Part shown: positions 56,489 through 64,000 of the stretch, one piece after another
Layout: the number at the start of each line of letters is the position of its first letter
Position numbering within the stretch: position 1 is the stretch's first letter
Source of the DNA: Stutzerimonas stutzeri
GTDB lineage: Bacteria; Pseudomonadota; Gammaproteobacteria; Pseudomonadales; Pseudomonadaceae
Assembly (NCBI GenBank): GCA_002339675.1
Contig: DDKB01000016.1
Span: 124,001 to 188,000, forward strand
Direction of reading: 5' to 3'
DNA length: 64,000 nt
The notes under the pieces: generated by a model
Database searches by the model: none
What the model was told of the DNA's origin: nothing
What the model saw: the letters and a program-made list of their open reading frames with translations, nothing else
Translations under genes and position numbers: made by a program

Positions 56489-57925
56489 TCAGTAGACATC
56501 CTTGTTGAACAGCAGGGCCGGAACGGTGCGGGCGAGGATGTAGATATCGAACCAGACCGACCAGCGCTCGATGTAGTCGAGGTCGAACTCGACACGCTTC
56601 TCGATCTTTTCGAGGGTATCGGTTTCCCCACGGTAGCCATTGATCTGCGCCCAGCCGGTGATTCCCGGCTTGACCCGGTGACGGGCCGAGTATTCCGAAA
56701 CGGCGTCTTCGAACAACACGCCGGCGGCCTTGGTAGCAGTGGCGTGGGGGCGCGGGCCGACCATGGACATGCTGCCGAGGAACACGTTGAGCAGCTGGGG
56801 CAGCTCGTCGAGGCTGGTTTTACGGATGAAACGGCCGACCCGGGTGATGCGGTCGTCGTCGCGGGTGGTCTGACGCTCGGCGTTGGCGTCGGACTTGGCG
56901 TGGTACATCGAGCGGAACTTGAACACCTCGATCAACCGGTTGTTGTAGCCATAGCGCTTCTGCTTGAACAGTACCGGGCCCGGCGAGTCCAGCTTGATCG
57001 CCAGTGCCAGCAGCAACATCACAGGTGCAGCGGCCAGCAGGGCCAGGCTGGACAGTACGATGTCCTCGATGCGCTTGAACACTGGCGACCAACCGCGCAA
57101 CGGCAGGTCGGAGGCGATCAGGGTGGGCAGGCCGCCGACTTCGGTGATGCGCTTGTTGGCATGGCGGAACGCGACCATGTCCGGCACCAGCAGGACGTTG
57201 ACCGGCAGCTTGCGCAGCTCGTTGATGACCTGCCCAATGCGGCTGTCGGCGAACCAGGGCAGGGCGACCAATACCTGGGTGACTTTTTCCTCGCGGATCA
57301 TCTGCTCCAGATCACGGGTATTGCCCAGCAGCGGCAGGTCGGCGAGGGTCTTGGGCAGGCGCTCGAGACGGTCGTCGATGAAGCCGAGGACGCCGGTGCG
57401 GATGTCGCGGTGGTGCGCCAGGTATTCAGCTACCCGTACGCCGTTGTCGGTGCCCCCAAGGATGACGGCGTTCTGCAGGTAGACGCCCTTGGCCATCAGC
57501 CGGCGGAACAGCGCGAGCATCATCAGGCGCTCGGCGCCGAACAGCACACCGCTGGTGACGAACCAGAAAGTCAGGTGCTTGGCTTCCAGGTAGTTGAACA
57601 TGCCCAGGCCCTGATGCATGAAGATCAGCAGGCTGAACGCCGCCGCCCACGCAACCATCATGGTGCGGAAGCGCAACAGAGTGCTGAACACTTCCTCGCT
57701 GTAGATGCCGACCGATTGGAAGATCACGACGCTGATGACGCCGAAGAACATCAGGAAGGTGCTGAAGGTGCCGCCGCCGACCGGGAGTTCCAGCGGCAGG
57801 AAGAGCAACAGAAGGACGCCGGGCAGTACGGCGGTCAGTCCATGAATCAACCGGATACTGGCGAGGAAGTAGTCAACGAAACTGGGGTGGGCGTACTCAA
57901 GGGTTCCAACGGACTGTAAGCGCAT
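56489..57925 (-). CDS. wcaJ: Undecaprenyl-phosphate sugar phosphotransferase (WcaJ-like)
   Basis: A 478-residue polyprenyl-phosphate hexose-1-phosphate transferase that starts repeat-unit synthesis by loading glucose-1-P (or galactose-1-P) onto undecaprenyl phosphate. The N-terminal half has four helices and a Rossmann-like CoA-binding-type domain (about 135-260). After one more hydrophobic segment (about 285-305) comes the catalytic domain with [18 protein letters not shown], and E-L-P-Q-L-L-N-V near 386-393. It is the first gene of the locus. An AAGGAAGGAG stretch precedes the ATG. Confidence 0.92.
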   Translation of the reverse strand: MRLQSVGTLEYAHPSFVDYFLASIRLIHGLTAVLPGVLLLLFLPLELPVGGGTFSTFLMFFGVISVVIFQSVGIYSEEVFSTLLRFRTMMVAWAAAFSLLIFMHQGLGMFNYLEAKHLTFWFVTSGVLFGAERLMMLALFRRLMAKGVYLQNAVILGGTDNGVRVAEYLAHHRDIRTGVLGFIDDRLERLPKTLADLPLLGNTRDLEQMIREEKVTQVLVALPWFADSRIGQVINELRKLPVNVLLVPDMVAFRHANKRITEVGGLPTLIASDLPLRGWSPVFKRIEDIVLSSLALLAAAPVMLLLALAIKLDSPGPVLFKQKRYGYNNRLIEVFKFRSMYHAKSDANAERQTTRDDDRITRVGRFIRKTSLDELPQLLNVFLGSMSMVGPRPHATATKAAGVLFEDAVSEYSARHRVKPGITGWAQINGYRGETDTLEKIEKRVEFDLDYIERWSVWFDIYILARTVPALLFNKDVY

Positions 57926-58303
57926 ACAAGGCTCCTTCCTTCGGCTATCGCTAGCTCGATACTCGATTTAATCGCCGCGATCCGCGGTTTCTGATGGCAG
58001 GTCGCTATGCAACCTTTCACGGGACAACTGCTCCGACCGCTGGCCCCGGGATGAGTTCACCGGAGACCGAGAATCTCTGGTTTGTCATAAAGGGATTAAC
58101 TTGCCTGCGTAACCTATTGAGTTATCTAGCTATTTTCTAGTGAGCAAGCGAGCCGGTAGGCGTTTCGGCCGCAGCTTTCGGCCGATGGGCGGGGCCTCGC
58201 GACGAAAGGCTTAAGCCTCGCTGCGCGTCCGTTTTCACAACTTTCTGCCCCGCACCGCGGTCTGATGGTCACATCGACAGCGCTCACCCTCGGAACCCTC
58301 GGC
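57926..58303. other. Divergent promoter region of the exopolysaccharide operon
   Basis: A 378-base gap between wcaJ (minus) and the YegS-like gene (plus), with no coding frame supported. Bases 58081-58140 are strikingly AT-rich against the high-GC background and are the best place for the wcaJ promoter. A direct repeat of TTTCGGCCG occurs near 58164-58183. No sure -35/-10 pair, RpoN site or known activator site could be assigned. Confidence 0.5.
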
Positions 58304-59233
58304 ATGAATGCAAGCAAGGCACTGCTGGTCCTTCACGGCAAGCAAGCGCTCAACGACGAACTGCGCGACGCGGTCCACCAATGGCGCGACCTCGGGCACG
58401 AACTGGCCGTCCGGGTCACCTGGGAACCGGGCGACACCGCGCGGCTGGTCAACGAAGCTCTGGCGGCTGGCTACCGCACCCTGGTCGCCGGCGGTGGCGA
58501 CGGCACGGTTCGCGAAATGACCCAGGCATTGCTTGCCAGCGGCCACGAAGCCAGCTTTGCCGTACTGCCGTTGGGCACGGCCAATGATTTCGCCCACGCC
58601 GCGGGCATCCCGCTGGATCCGTTCGACGCGCTGACCCTGCTCGAGCGAGAAGCCGTGCCGGTGGATGTCGGCGAGATGAACGGCGAGCCTTTTCTCAACA
58701 TGGCGACCGGCGGCTTTGGCTCGAAGGTCACCGCGACCACCTCCGAAGAGCTGAAACGGGTGCTAGGTGGCGGCGCGTACCTGCTGACGGGGTTGTCGCG
58801 CTTCAGCGAGTTGCGCGCGACTTGGGGGCGCTTCGCGGGACCGGACTTCACCTGGGAAGGCGAATTCCTCGCGCTGGGCATCGGCAACGGCCGCCAGTCC
58901 GGTGGCGGCCAGGAGCTGTGCCCCCAGGCCTCCATCGACGACGGTCTGCTCGACGTGTGCATTGTGCCCGCACCGGCCGATGCCGTCGGCACGTTGGGCA
59001 CCCTGCTCAGTGGTGGTCTGCTCGGCATCGACAGTGTATCGGTAGCGGCGCGCGTGCCCTGGCTGGAAGTCGAGGCGCCTCAGGAAATCGATGTCAACCT
59101 GGACGGTGAGCCGTTCGCTGCGCAGCACATGCGCTTCACTGTGCGTCGGCGTGCGTTGCGCCTTCACCTGCCGGACGACAGCCCACTGCTGCGCGACGAG
59201 CCGCTGGCCGAGCCGGGCCGGGCGCCTGTCTGA
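58304..59233 (+). CDS. yegS: YegS-like lipid kinase (DAGK-catalytic family)
   Basis: A 309-residue diacylglycerol-kinase-like protein. The nucleotide loop G-G-G-D-G-T is at 63-68, L-P-L-G-T-A-N-D-F at 88-96 and N-M-A-T-G-G-F-G near 138-145 are family hallmarks, together with the late N-L-D-G-E-P motif. YegS proteins phosphorylate phosphatidylglycerol in vitro; the physiological substrate is not known. The ATG at 58304 starts the normal N-terminus (A-L-L-V-L-H-G-K); an upstream ATG at 58265 lacks a ribosome site. Confidence 0.87.
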   Translation: MNASKALLVLHGKQALNDELRDAVHQWRDLGHELAVRVTWEPGDTARLVNEALAAGYRTLVAGGGDGTVREMTQALLASGHEASFAVLPLGTANDFAHAAGIPLDPFDALTLLEREAVPVDVGEMNGEPFLNMATGGFGSKVTATTSEELKRVLGGGAYLLTGLSRFSELRATWGRFAGPDFTWEGEFLALGIGNGRQSGGGQELCPQASIDDGLLDVCIVPAPADAVGTLGTLLSGGLLGIDSVSVAARVPWLEVEAPQEIDVNLDGEPFAAQHMRFTVRRRALRLHLPDDSPLLRDEPLAEPGRAPV

Positions 59234-59301
59234 GGCCGCCGGCGGCGCGGCGCCGTTCGGCGGCTTGCCCAGACCTGCGGACAAATACTTGCTGGCGTGG
59301 A

Positions 59302-59328
59302 TAAAGCCTGGAAGGCTGCGGCCGATAG
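59302..59328 (+). promoter_or_regulatory. Sigma-28 (FliA) promoter of cheV
   Basis: TAAAGCCT at 59302-59309, an exact 11-base spacer and GCCGATAG at 59321-59328 match TAAAGTTT-N11-GCCGATAA at 13 of 16 positions. It ends 33 bases before the cheV ATG. Chemotaxis genes are known members of the FliA regulon. Confidence 0.75.
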
Positions 59329-59361
59329 CTGCTTAGTCCCTTATCCGCCAAGGAGCCCGCA

Positions 59362-60294
59362 ATGGCCGGCATTCTCGAGTCAGTCGATCAACGCACCCGT
59401 CTGGTCGGCCAGAACCGCCTGGAAATCCTCATGTTCAGGCTGTCCGGCCGTCAGCAGTTCGCCATTAACGTGTTCAAGGTCCAGGAAGTGGTGCAGCTGC
59501 CCAAGATGACCCTGATGCCGCATCGCCACGGCTCGGTGTGCGGGGTAGTCAACCTGCGTGGCCAGACCCTGCCGGTGATCGACCTGTCCCGCGCCATCGG
59601 CCTGCGCCCCCTGGTGCCGGACGAGCGCAGCACGATCATCGTCACCGAGTACAACCGTTCGATTCAGGCGTTCCTCGTCGGCGGCGTGGACCGCATCCTT
59701 AACCTGAACTGGGAGGAAGTGCTGCCGCCGCCCAGCACGGCCGGACGTCAGCATTACCTCACCGCGATCACCAAGGTTGACGATCGGCTGGTCGAAGTTA
59801 TCGACGTGGAGAAGGTGCTCGCCGAAATCGTGCCCTACGACACCAGCATCTCGCCGGAACGCCTTACCGATCCGGTGCTCGAGCGCGCTCGCGGTCGCGA
59901 GGTGCTCTGCGTCGACGATTCGACCGTTGCGCTGGCACAGCTGCGCGAAACCCTCAGCCAGCTCGGCATCACCGTGCATTCGGCCAGCGACGGGGCCAAG
60001 GGCCTGAGCAAGCTCAAGGCCTGGGCGGATGCCGGGGAAACCCTGACCGACCGCCTGCTGATGGTGTTCACCGATGCCGAGATGCCCGAGATGGACGGCT
60101 ATCGGTTCACCACCGAGATTCGCAACGATCCGCGGTTGCGCGACCTCTATGTCGTGCTGCACACCTCGCTGTCCGGCAGCTTCAACCTGGCGATGGTGCA
60201 GAAAGTCGGCTGCGATAACTTCCTTTCCAAGTTCCAGCCGGAGAAACTGGTCGACGTTGTTCGTGATCGTCTGCTTCTTGACGAAACTCGCTGA
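59362..60294 (+). CDS. cheV: Chemotaxis coupling protein CheV
   Basis: A 310-residue CheW-receiver fusion. The CheW-like domain spans about 17-160, with the coupling motif G-V-V-N-L-R-G-Q-T-L-P-V-I-D-L at 61-75. The receiver domain spans about 178-308, with acidic pair Asp185-Asp186 and phosphoacceptor Asp238 in F-T-D-A-E-M-P. CheV links chemoreceptors to CheA and may act as a phosphate sink. AAGGAG before the ATG and a sigma-28 promoter upstream are clear. The MOSC gene follows after 18 bases, probably co-transcribed. Confidence 0.94.
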   Translation: MAGILESVDQRTRLVGQNRLEILMFRLSGRQQFAINVFKVQEVVQLPKMTLMPHRHGSVCGVVNLRGQTLPVIDLSRAIGLRPLVPDERSTIIVTEYNRSIQAFLVGGVDRILNLNWEEVLPPPSTAGRQHYLTAITKVDDRLVEVIDVEKVLAEIVPYDTSISPERLTDPVLERARGREVLCVDDSTVALAQLRETLSQLGITVHSASDGAKGLSKLKAWADAGETLTDRLLMVFTDAEMPEMDGYRFTTEIRNDPRLRDLYVVLHTSLSGSFNLAMVQKVGCDNFLSKFQPEKLVDVVRDRLLLDETR

Positions 60295-60312
60295 CCCGAC
60301 CGAGGCCTCCGC

Positions 60313-61116
60313 ATGCACCTCTCCGCGCTGTACCGTTATCCACTCAAATCCGGCGCCGCCGAGGCGCTCGACGGAACCGGGTGCGATGCCCTGGGCGTGG
60401 AGGGCGACCGTCGCTGGATGGTGGTCGACGCGGCCAGCGGTAAGTTTCTCAGCCAGCGCCAGCTGCCGCGCATGGCACTGCTCGAGGCGCGGTGGCACGG
60501 CGATAGCGCGTTATGCTTGGCCGCTGCGGGCATGGAGCCGCTGAGCGTTCCGTTGCCGGGTCCTGACAGTGACCTGCGCGGCGTGCTGATCTGGCGTGAA
60601 AGCCTGCAGGCGCCGGATGCCGGCGACGCGGCAGCCGCCTGGCTGTCGGGGTTTCTCGGCCGCGAATGCCGGTTGGTGCAGTTGCCCCTGTCGCGCGGCA
60701 TCCAGGTCGATACCGGCTACGCAGAGCCTGGCGAGCTCACCGCGTTCACCGACGGCTTTCCGTTCCTGCTCATTGGCCAGGCGTCGCTCGACGACCTGTC
60801 GGCGCGGGTCGGGCAGGCGCTCGATGCGCGCCGCTTTCGGCCAAACCTGATCGTGGCCGGTGCGCCGGCCTTCGCCGAAGATGACTGGCGCCGCGTGCGC
60901 ATCGGCGAGATGACCTTTCGCGTGGTCAAGCCCTGCTCGCGTTGCATCATCCCCACCATTGATCCGGACAGCGGCGAGCCGCGCCCGGACCGCGAACCCC
61001 TGGCCACGCTGTTGGGCTACCGCAAGGGCGAGGGCGGCGTGTTCTTCGGGCAGAACCTGATCGCCGAAGCGCCCGGCCAGTTGCGCGTCGGCATGCCGGT
61101 CGAACGCCTGGACTAG
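60313..61116 (+). CDS. MOSC-domain protein
   Basis: A 267-residue protein with an N-terminal MOSC beta-barrel domain (about 1-115) and a C-terminal MOSC domain (about 120-262), related to YcbX and to the C-terminal part of molybdenum cofactor sulfurase. The conserved Cys208 lies in V-K-P-C-S-R-C (second Cys at 211), where YcbX-type proteins bind the molybdenum cofactor. YcbX reduces N-hydroxylated bases. It lacks the C-terminal 2Fe-2S domain of E. coli YcbX. It follows cheV by 18 bases and converges with slt. Confidence 0.85.
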   Translation: MHLSALYRYPLKSGAAEALDGTGCDALGVEGDRRWMVVDAASGKFLSQRQLPRMALLEARWHGDSALCLAAAGMEPLSVPLPGPDSDLRGVLIWRESLQAPDAGDAAAAWLSGFLGRECRLVQLPLSRGIQVDTGYAEPGELTAFTDGFPFLLIGQASLDDLSARVGQALDARRFRPNLIVAGAPAFAEDDWRRVRIGEMTFRVVKPCSRCIIPTIDPDSGEPRPDREPLATLLGYRKGEGGVFFGQNLIAEAPGQLRVGMPVERLD

Positions 61117-61135
61117 CCAGTCGGGCTTGGCTGGC

Positions 61136-63073
61136 CTAGCGCTGGCTGTCGAAGTAGCGTTCGTGCCACTCGACCAGCGGCTGCGGTGCGTTGAGCTTTT
61201 GCCCGTAGATGACCGAATAGGTGAGCACGTTCTGCACGTACTGGCGGGTTTCATCGAAGGGAATGTTCTCGACCCAGACATCGAACGGCAGGTGCCGGGC
61301 GTCTTTCAGCCACTGGCGAACCCGCCCGGGGCCGGCGTTGTAGGCGGCCGAGGCGAGCACCCGGTTGCCGTTGAACTGCCCGTAGATCTGGCTCAGGTAG
61401 GCGGCGCCCAGCTCGATGTTGGTGTTCGGATTAAGCAACTGCTGCGGTGAGGACAGCGGAATGCCGAAGCGCCGCGCCGTTTCCTTCGCGGTGGCCGGCA
61501 TCAGCTGCATCAGGCCCGTGGCGCCGACCTGCGAGCGCGCGTCGGCCATGAAGGCGCTTTCCTGGCGGGTGATCGCGAGCACCCAGCTGGGGTGGATTTC
61601 CCGAGCCTTGGCTGCCTTCACTGCACTGCTGCGGTGCGCCATGGGAAAGCGGATATCGAGGTCGTCCCAGTACTTGGCCTGGCTGATGGTACGGATGGCG
61701 GGAAAGTACCAGCCCATGTCATAGGCGAGTTGCGCCTGCGCGACCAGTTCGTCGCGGCTGAACAGGCGGCTGACGTGGTACCACTCACGGCGGCCGTCGA
61801 CGATCTGCCCGCGGGCGTGAAATTCCATGGCGCGCCGAATGCCGGCGGTGTTACGGACTTTCTGGACCACCTTCGGGTCCAGTGCCAGCGGCTGGTTGTT
61901 CAACTTGTACGGGGCCTGGATGCGGTCGGCGGAGAGAAAACCATAGAAGTCACGCTCGCCGGCCACCGGCTGGTAGAGCTGGACGGCGTGCTCGTCGTTT
62001 GGCTTGGCCAGTTCCAGGCTGCGGGCTTTCCAGTAGCGCCAGCGGTTGCTGCTGGCGAGCGATTCGGGAAAGCGCTGGGTCAGGGCGTAGGCATCATCCC
62101 AGCGGCCCAGCCGGAGCAACAGGCGCGCACGCCATTCGCTGACCGTGTCGTCCCGCAGGTCGGGGTCGTAGTCGGCCATGACCTTCAAGGCGCGTGCATC
62201 GAAACGCTTGGCCAGGGTCAAACCGATCTGCCTCGCTATGGCGACCTTTTCCTCGCTGGAAAACGACAGAAGCCTGGCGTAGCCGTCGAGCAGGGCCAGC
62301 GCTTGTTCCGGGTCCTTGCGGGCCAGGCGGCGCAACCCGATGGAGACGATGTCGCCCATGGTTTCGCTGGCCGGCGCGAAGCGACCGGGGTTGTTCAGCA
62401 ATTGCGGCTTCTGTGCCACGTCCAGCAACAGCTCGCCTTGGCTCTTCAGGGTCGGCAGGGTCTTGACCAGGAACGTGGCCAAACCGTAATTGCCGCTCTC
62501 GACCGCCAGCTTGGTTCGCGCCCAGCGCAACGGTTCGGTGAGCTGGCCGGCATCGGCCCAGCGTTCGAACAGCGCATCGCAGGCGTTGTGCTGTGATTTG
62601 CCAACCAGCCAGAGCCGTTTCGCTGTCTGGTTGCCCTGTTCGGTCTGGCCGCTGGCGAGTTGGTACTGGCCATACAGGCAGTCGAGTTCGGTGAAGTGCA
62701 TCGCCGGGTCGTAGTGGGCGACGAACGGCTTCCAGTCGCCCCGTTCGGCCAGCAGGCGCAACCAGCGCAGTTTCATCCAGCTTGCCTGTGGCAGGTCGCC
62801 ATGCTCGGCCAGGAAACGCTCGACCTCGTCGTTGCTGGCGGTTTTCAGGCGCGCGGTCAGCTCGTCATAGGCCAGGTAGGGCTCGAGCGGGTAGTCACGC
62901 AGAGCGTTGGCGTAGCGGTGATAGGGCCCGCTGTCTCCCTTGGCCAGTGCGCGCTTGGCTTCGTCGTAGTACTGGCGCTGTTGCTGAAGGCTGGCGGCGT
63001 GGGCGTGGCTGGTGGTGATGGCGAACAGGAGGAGCAAGAGGCTGGAGCAGGTGCTGGAGAGTCGACCGCGCAT
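61136..63073 (-). CDS. slt: Soluble lytic murein transglycosylase Slt70
   Basis: A 645-residue periplasmic lytic transglycosylase that cuts peptidoglycan glycan strands to 1,6-anhydromuropeptides. The signal peptide is at 1-26 (cleavage after S-H-A-H-A). A long superhelical U/L domain (about 27-470) is followed by the SLT catalytic domain with Glu505 in R-Q-E-S-A-F, G-L-M-Q-L-M-P-A-T-A near 521-530 and A-Y-N-A-G-P-G near 586-592. Length fits Slt70. It converges with the MOSC gene, only 19 bases away. Confidence 0.94.
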   Translation of the reverse strand: MRGRLSSTCSSLLLLLFAITTSHAHAASLQQQRQYYDEAKRALAKGDSGPYHRYANALRDYPLEPYLAYDELTARLKTASNDEVERFLAEHGDLPQASWMKLRWLRLLAERGDWKPFVAHYDPAMHFTELDCLYGQYQLASGQTEQGNQTAKRLWLVGKSQHNACDALFERWADAGQLTEPLRWARTKLAVESGNYGLATFLVKTLPTLKSQGELLLDVAQKPQLLNNPGRFAPASETMGDIVSIGLRRLARKDPEQALALLDGYARLLSFSSEEKVAIARQIGLTLAKRFDARALKVMADYDPDLRDDTVSEWRARLLLRLGRWDDAYALTQRFPESLASSNRWRYWKARSLELAKPNDEHAVQLYQPVAGERDFYGFLSADRIQAPYKLNNQPLALDPKVVQKVRNTAGIRRAMEFHARGQIVDGRREWYHVSRLFSRDELVAQAQLAYDMGWYFPAIRTISQAKYWDDLDIRFPMAHRSSAVKAAKAREIHPSWVLAITRQESAFMADARSQVGATGLMQLMPATAKETARRFGIPLSSPQQLLNPNTNIELGAAYLSQIYGQFNGNRVLASAAYNAGPGRVRQWLKDARHLPFDVWVENIPFDETRQYVQNVLTYSVIYGQKLNAPQPLVEWHERYFDSQR

Positions 63074-63285
63074 GAGACTTCCGAAAACGGGGGCATGGGA
63101 TTGCTGGCGCTAGCTTAGCTCGGGCGGACAGGCAGTTAAACGAGGATTAAGCGCTCGACCGGGGCAAAGCCGAAGGTTCCGACGAACGTAAGACAATCCC
63201 CTCGGCAGCGCGGCTGCGACGCGCCGCGACGGCTGTCGTGCTGGCGCCCGGCGCGCGTGGCGATGGGCGGCCTCGTGGTGCGTTC

Positions 63286-63294
63286 TGCTAGACT
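63286..63294 (+). promoter_or_regulatory. Candidate extended -10 promoter of uup
   Basis: TGCTAGACT has the TGN extension plus TAGACT, 27 bases before the ATG. It is near-identical to the element before trhO (TGCTAGAAT) and like it is followed by a GC-rich CGCG stretch. Confidence 0.45.
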
Positions 63295-63320
63295 GCGCGG
63301 CCTGTTTTCCGGAGATCACC

Positions 63321-64000
63321 ATGACCCTGCTCAAGCTGTCCAACGTGTCCCTCGCCTACGGCAACAATCCATTGCTCGACGGCGTGTCCTGGCAGATCGC
63401 GCGGGGTGAGCGGGTGTGCATCATCGGCCGCAATGGCACGGGCAAGTCCAGCATGCTCAGCCTGGTCAAGGGCAGCCAGCTGCCCGATGACGGCGAGATC
63501 TGGCGCGCACCGGGCCTGAAAATCGGCGAGCTGCCGCAGGAGCTGCCGCTGGCCGATGAACGCAGCGTCTTCGATGTGGTGGCCGAAGGGCTGGCCGGGG
63601 TCGGCCAGTTGCTCGCCGACTACCACCACCTCAGCCAGAACATCCAGAACGAGGCGGACCTGGACAAGCTGATGCATGTCCAGCAGGAGCTCGAGGCGAA
63701 GGACGGCTGGCGCCTTCAGCAATTGGTCCACAGCACGCTCAGTCGCCTCCAGTTGCCGGCCGACAAGACCCTCGCGGAGCTGTCCGGTGGCTGGCGCCGG
63801 CGCGTCCTGCTGGCGCAGGCGCTGGTATCCGAGCCGGACCTGCTGTTGCTCGACGAGCCGACCAACCACCTGGACATCGGCGCCATCGCTTGGCTCGAAG
63901 AGGCCCTGACCGGTTTCAATGGCGCGGTATTGTTCATCACCCATGACCGCGCATTCCTGCAGAACCTGGCCACGCGGATCCTCGAACTGGACCGCGGGCA
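63321..64000 (+). CDS. uup: ABC-F ATPase Uup (5' part, cut by the window end)
   Basis: The first 226 residues of an ABC-F protein; the frame is open to the last base of the window. Walker A G-R-N-G-T-G-K-S-S is at 36-44, signature L-S-G-G-W-R-R-R near 154-161, Walker B L-L-L-L-D-E-P-T-N-H-L-D near 174-185. L-S-G-G-W-R-R-R and L-L-D-E-P-T-N-H-L-D-I-G-A-I-A-W-L-E are typical of Uup, a ribosome- and branched-DNA-associated ATPase. There are no membrane segments. A GGAGATC site precedes the ATG. The slt neighbour fits the P. aeruginosa order as I recall it. Confidence 0.9.
   Translation, partial: MTLLKLSNVSLAYGNNPLLDGVSWQIARGERVCIIGRNGTGKSSMLSLVKGSQLPDDGEIWRAPGLKIGELPQELPLADERSVFDVVAEGLAGVGQLLADYHHLSQNIQNEADLDKLMHVQQELEAKDGWRLQQLVHSTLSRLQLPADKTLAELSGGWRRRVLLAQALVSEPDLLLLDEPTNHLDIGAIAWLEEALTGFNGAVLFITHDRAFLQNLATRILELDRG

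Noticed and set aside
56678..57919. A 413-codon open frame opposite wcaJ
   Set aside because: Antisense shadow of a complete sugar transferase gene; sequence is a low-complexity mix of H, Q, E, G and A.

Overview
The window reads as a chromosomal segment of a high-GC gammaproteobacterium, most likely a Pseudomonas of the stutzeri group (Stutzerimonas). This rests on the protein families, dense gene packing, the GTAGGGTGG-type intergenic hairpins, and blocks of gene order that I recall from P. aeruginosa: fumC / DUF2059 / bolA / trhO / dsbA-like / ABC exporter; the itaconate block; and queF / mlaA / rssB-rssC / tal / dusA. No tRNA, rRNA, CRISPR array, phage or insertion sequence was seen. No broken gene was found apart from the last one, which is cut by the window edge.

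Layout. 0.1-1.8 kb: MarR and LysR regulators and a DUF1127 peptide. 1.8-6.8 kb: mnmC, polyphosphate:AMP phosphotransferase and a thiolase. 7-12.9 kb: fumC, a DUF2059 exported protein, bolA, trhO, a DsbA-like oxidoreductase and a one-piece ABC exporter. 13-18.1 kb: an HBM-type chemoreceptor, a YdjM-type membrane protein, arfB and an MFS carrier. 18.3-26.9 kb: an itaconate catabolism cluster (LysR regulator, ich, acyl-CoA dehydrogenase, VOC protein, MmgE/PrpD, ict, ccl and a TRAP binding protein without its membrane subunits). 27-32.2 kb: a PA2817-like protein, a long FadE-type dehydrogenase and an ABC-2 transporter pair. 32.2-38.7 kb: queF, DUF4404, mlaA, a PilZ protein, the rssB-rssC partner switch, tal and dusA. 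38.8-45.2 kb: LysR/MFS pair, amidase and a NIT-domain chemoreceptor. 45.3-57.9 kb: an exopolysaccharide locus, all on the minus strand. 58.3-64 kb: a YegS-like kinase, cheV, a MOSC protein, slt and the start of an ABC-F ATPase (uup).

How the genes work together. In the itaconate cluster, Ict would make itaconyl-CoA, Ich hydrates it to citramalyl-CoA and Ccl splits that to acetyl-CoA and pyruvate. A LysR regulator is divergent, with a T-N11-A palindrome in the shared promoter. Two AANAANAA motifs, at the starts of ict and dctP, suggest Hfq/Crc catabolite repression. The exopolysaccharide locus is transcribed wcaJ-wzb-wzc-GH5-polymerase-GT2-WecG type GT-gmd-rmd-wza. It encodes lipid-linked initiation, GDP-D-rhamnose synthesis, polymerisation, a tyrosine kinase/phosphatase pair and outer-membrane export, but no Wzx flippase is present in the window. 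Sigma-28-like promoters precede cheV (very good match) and the HBM chemoreceptor (fair match), linking both to the motility regulon.

All family calls come from reading motifs and recalled family knowledge; no database search was run.
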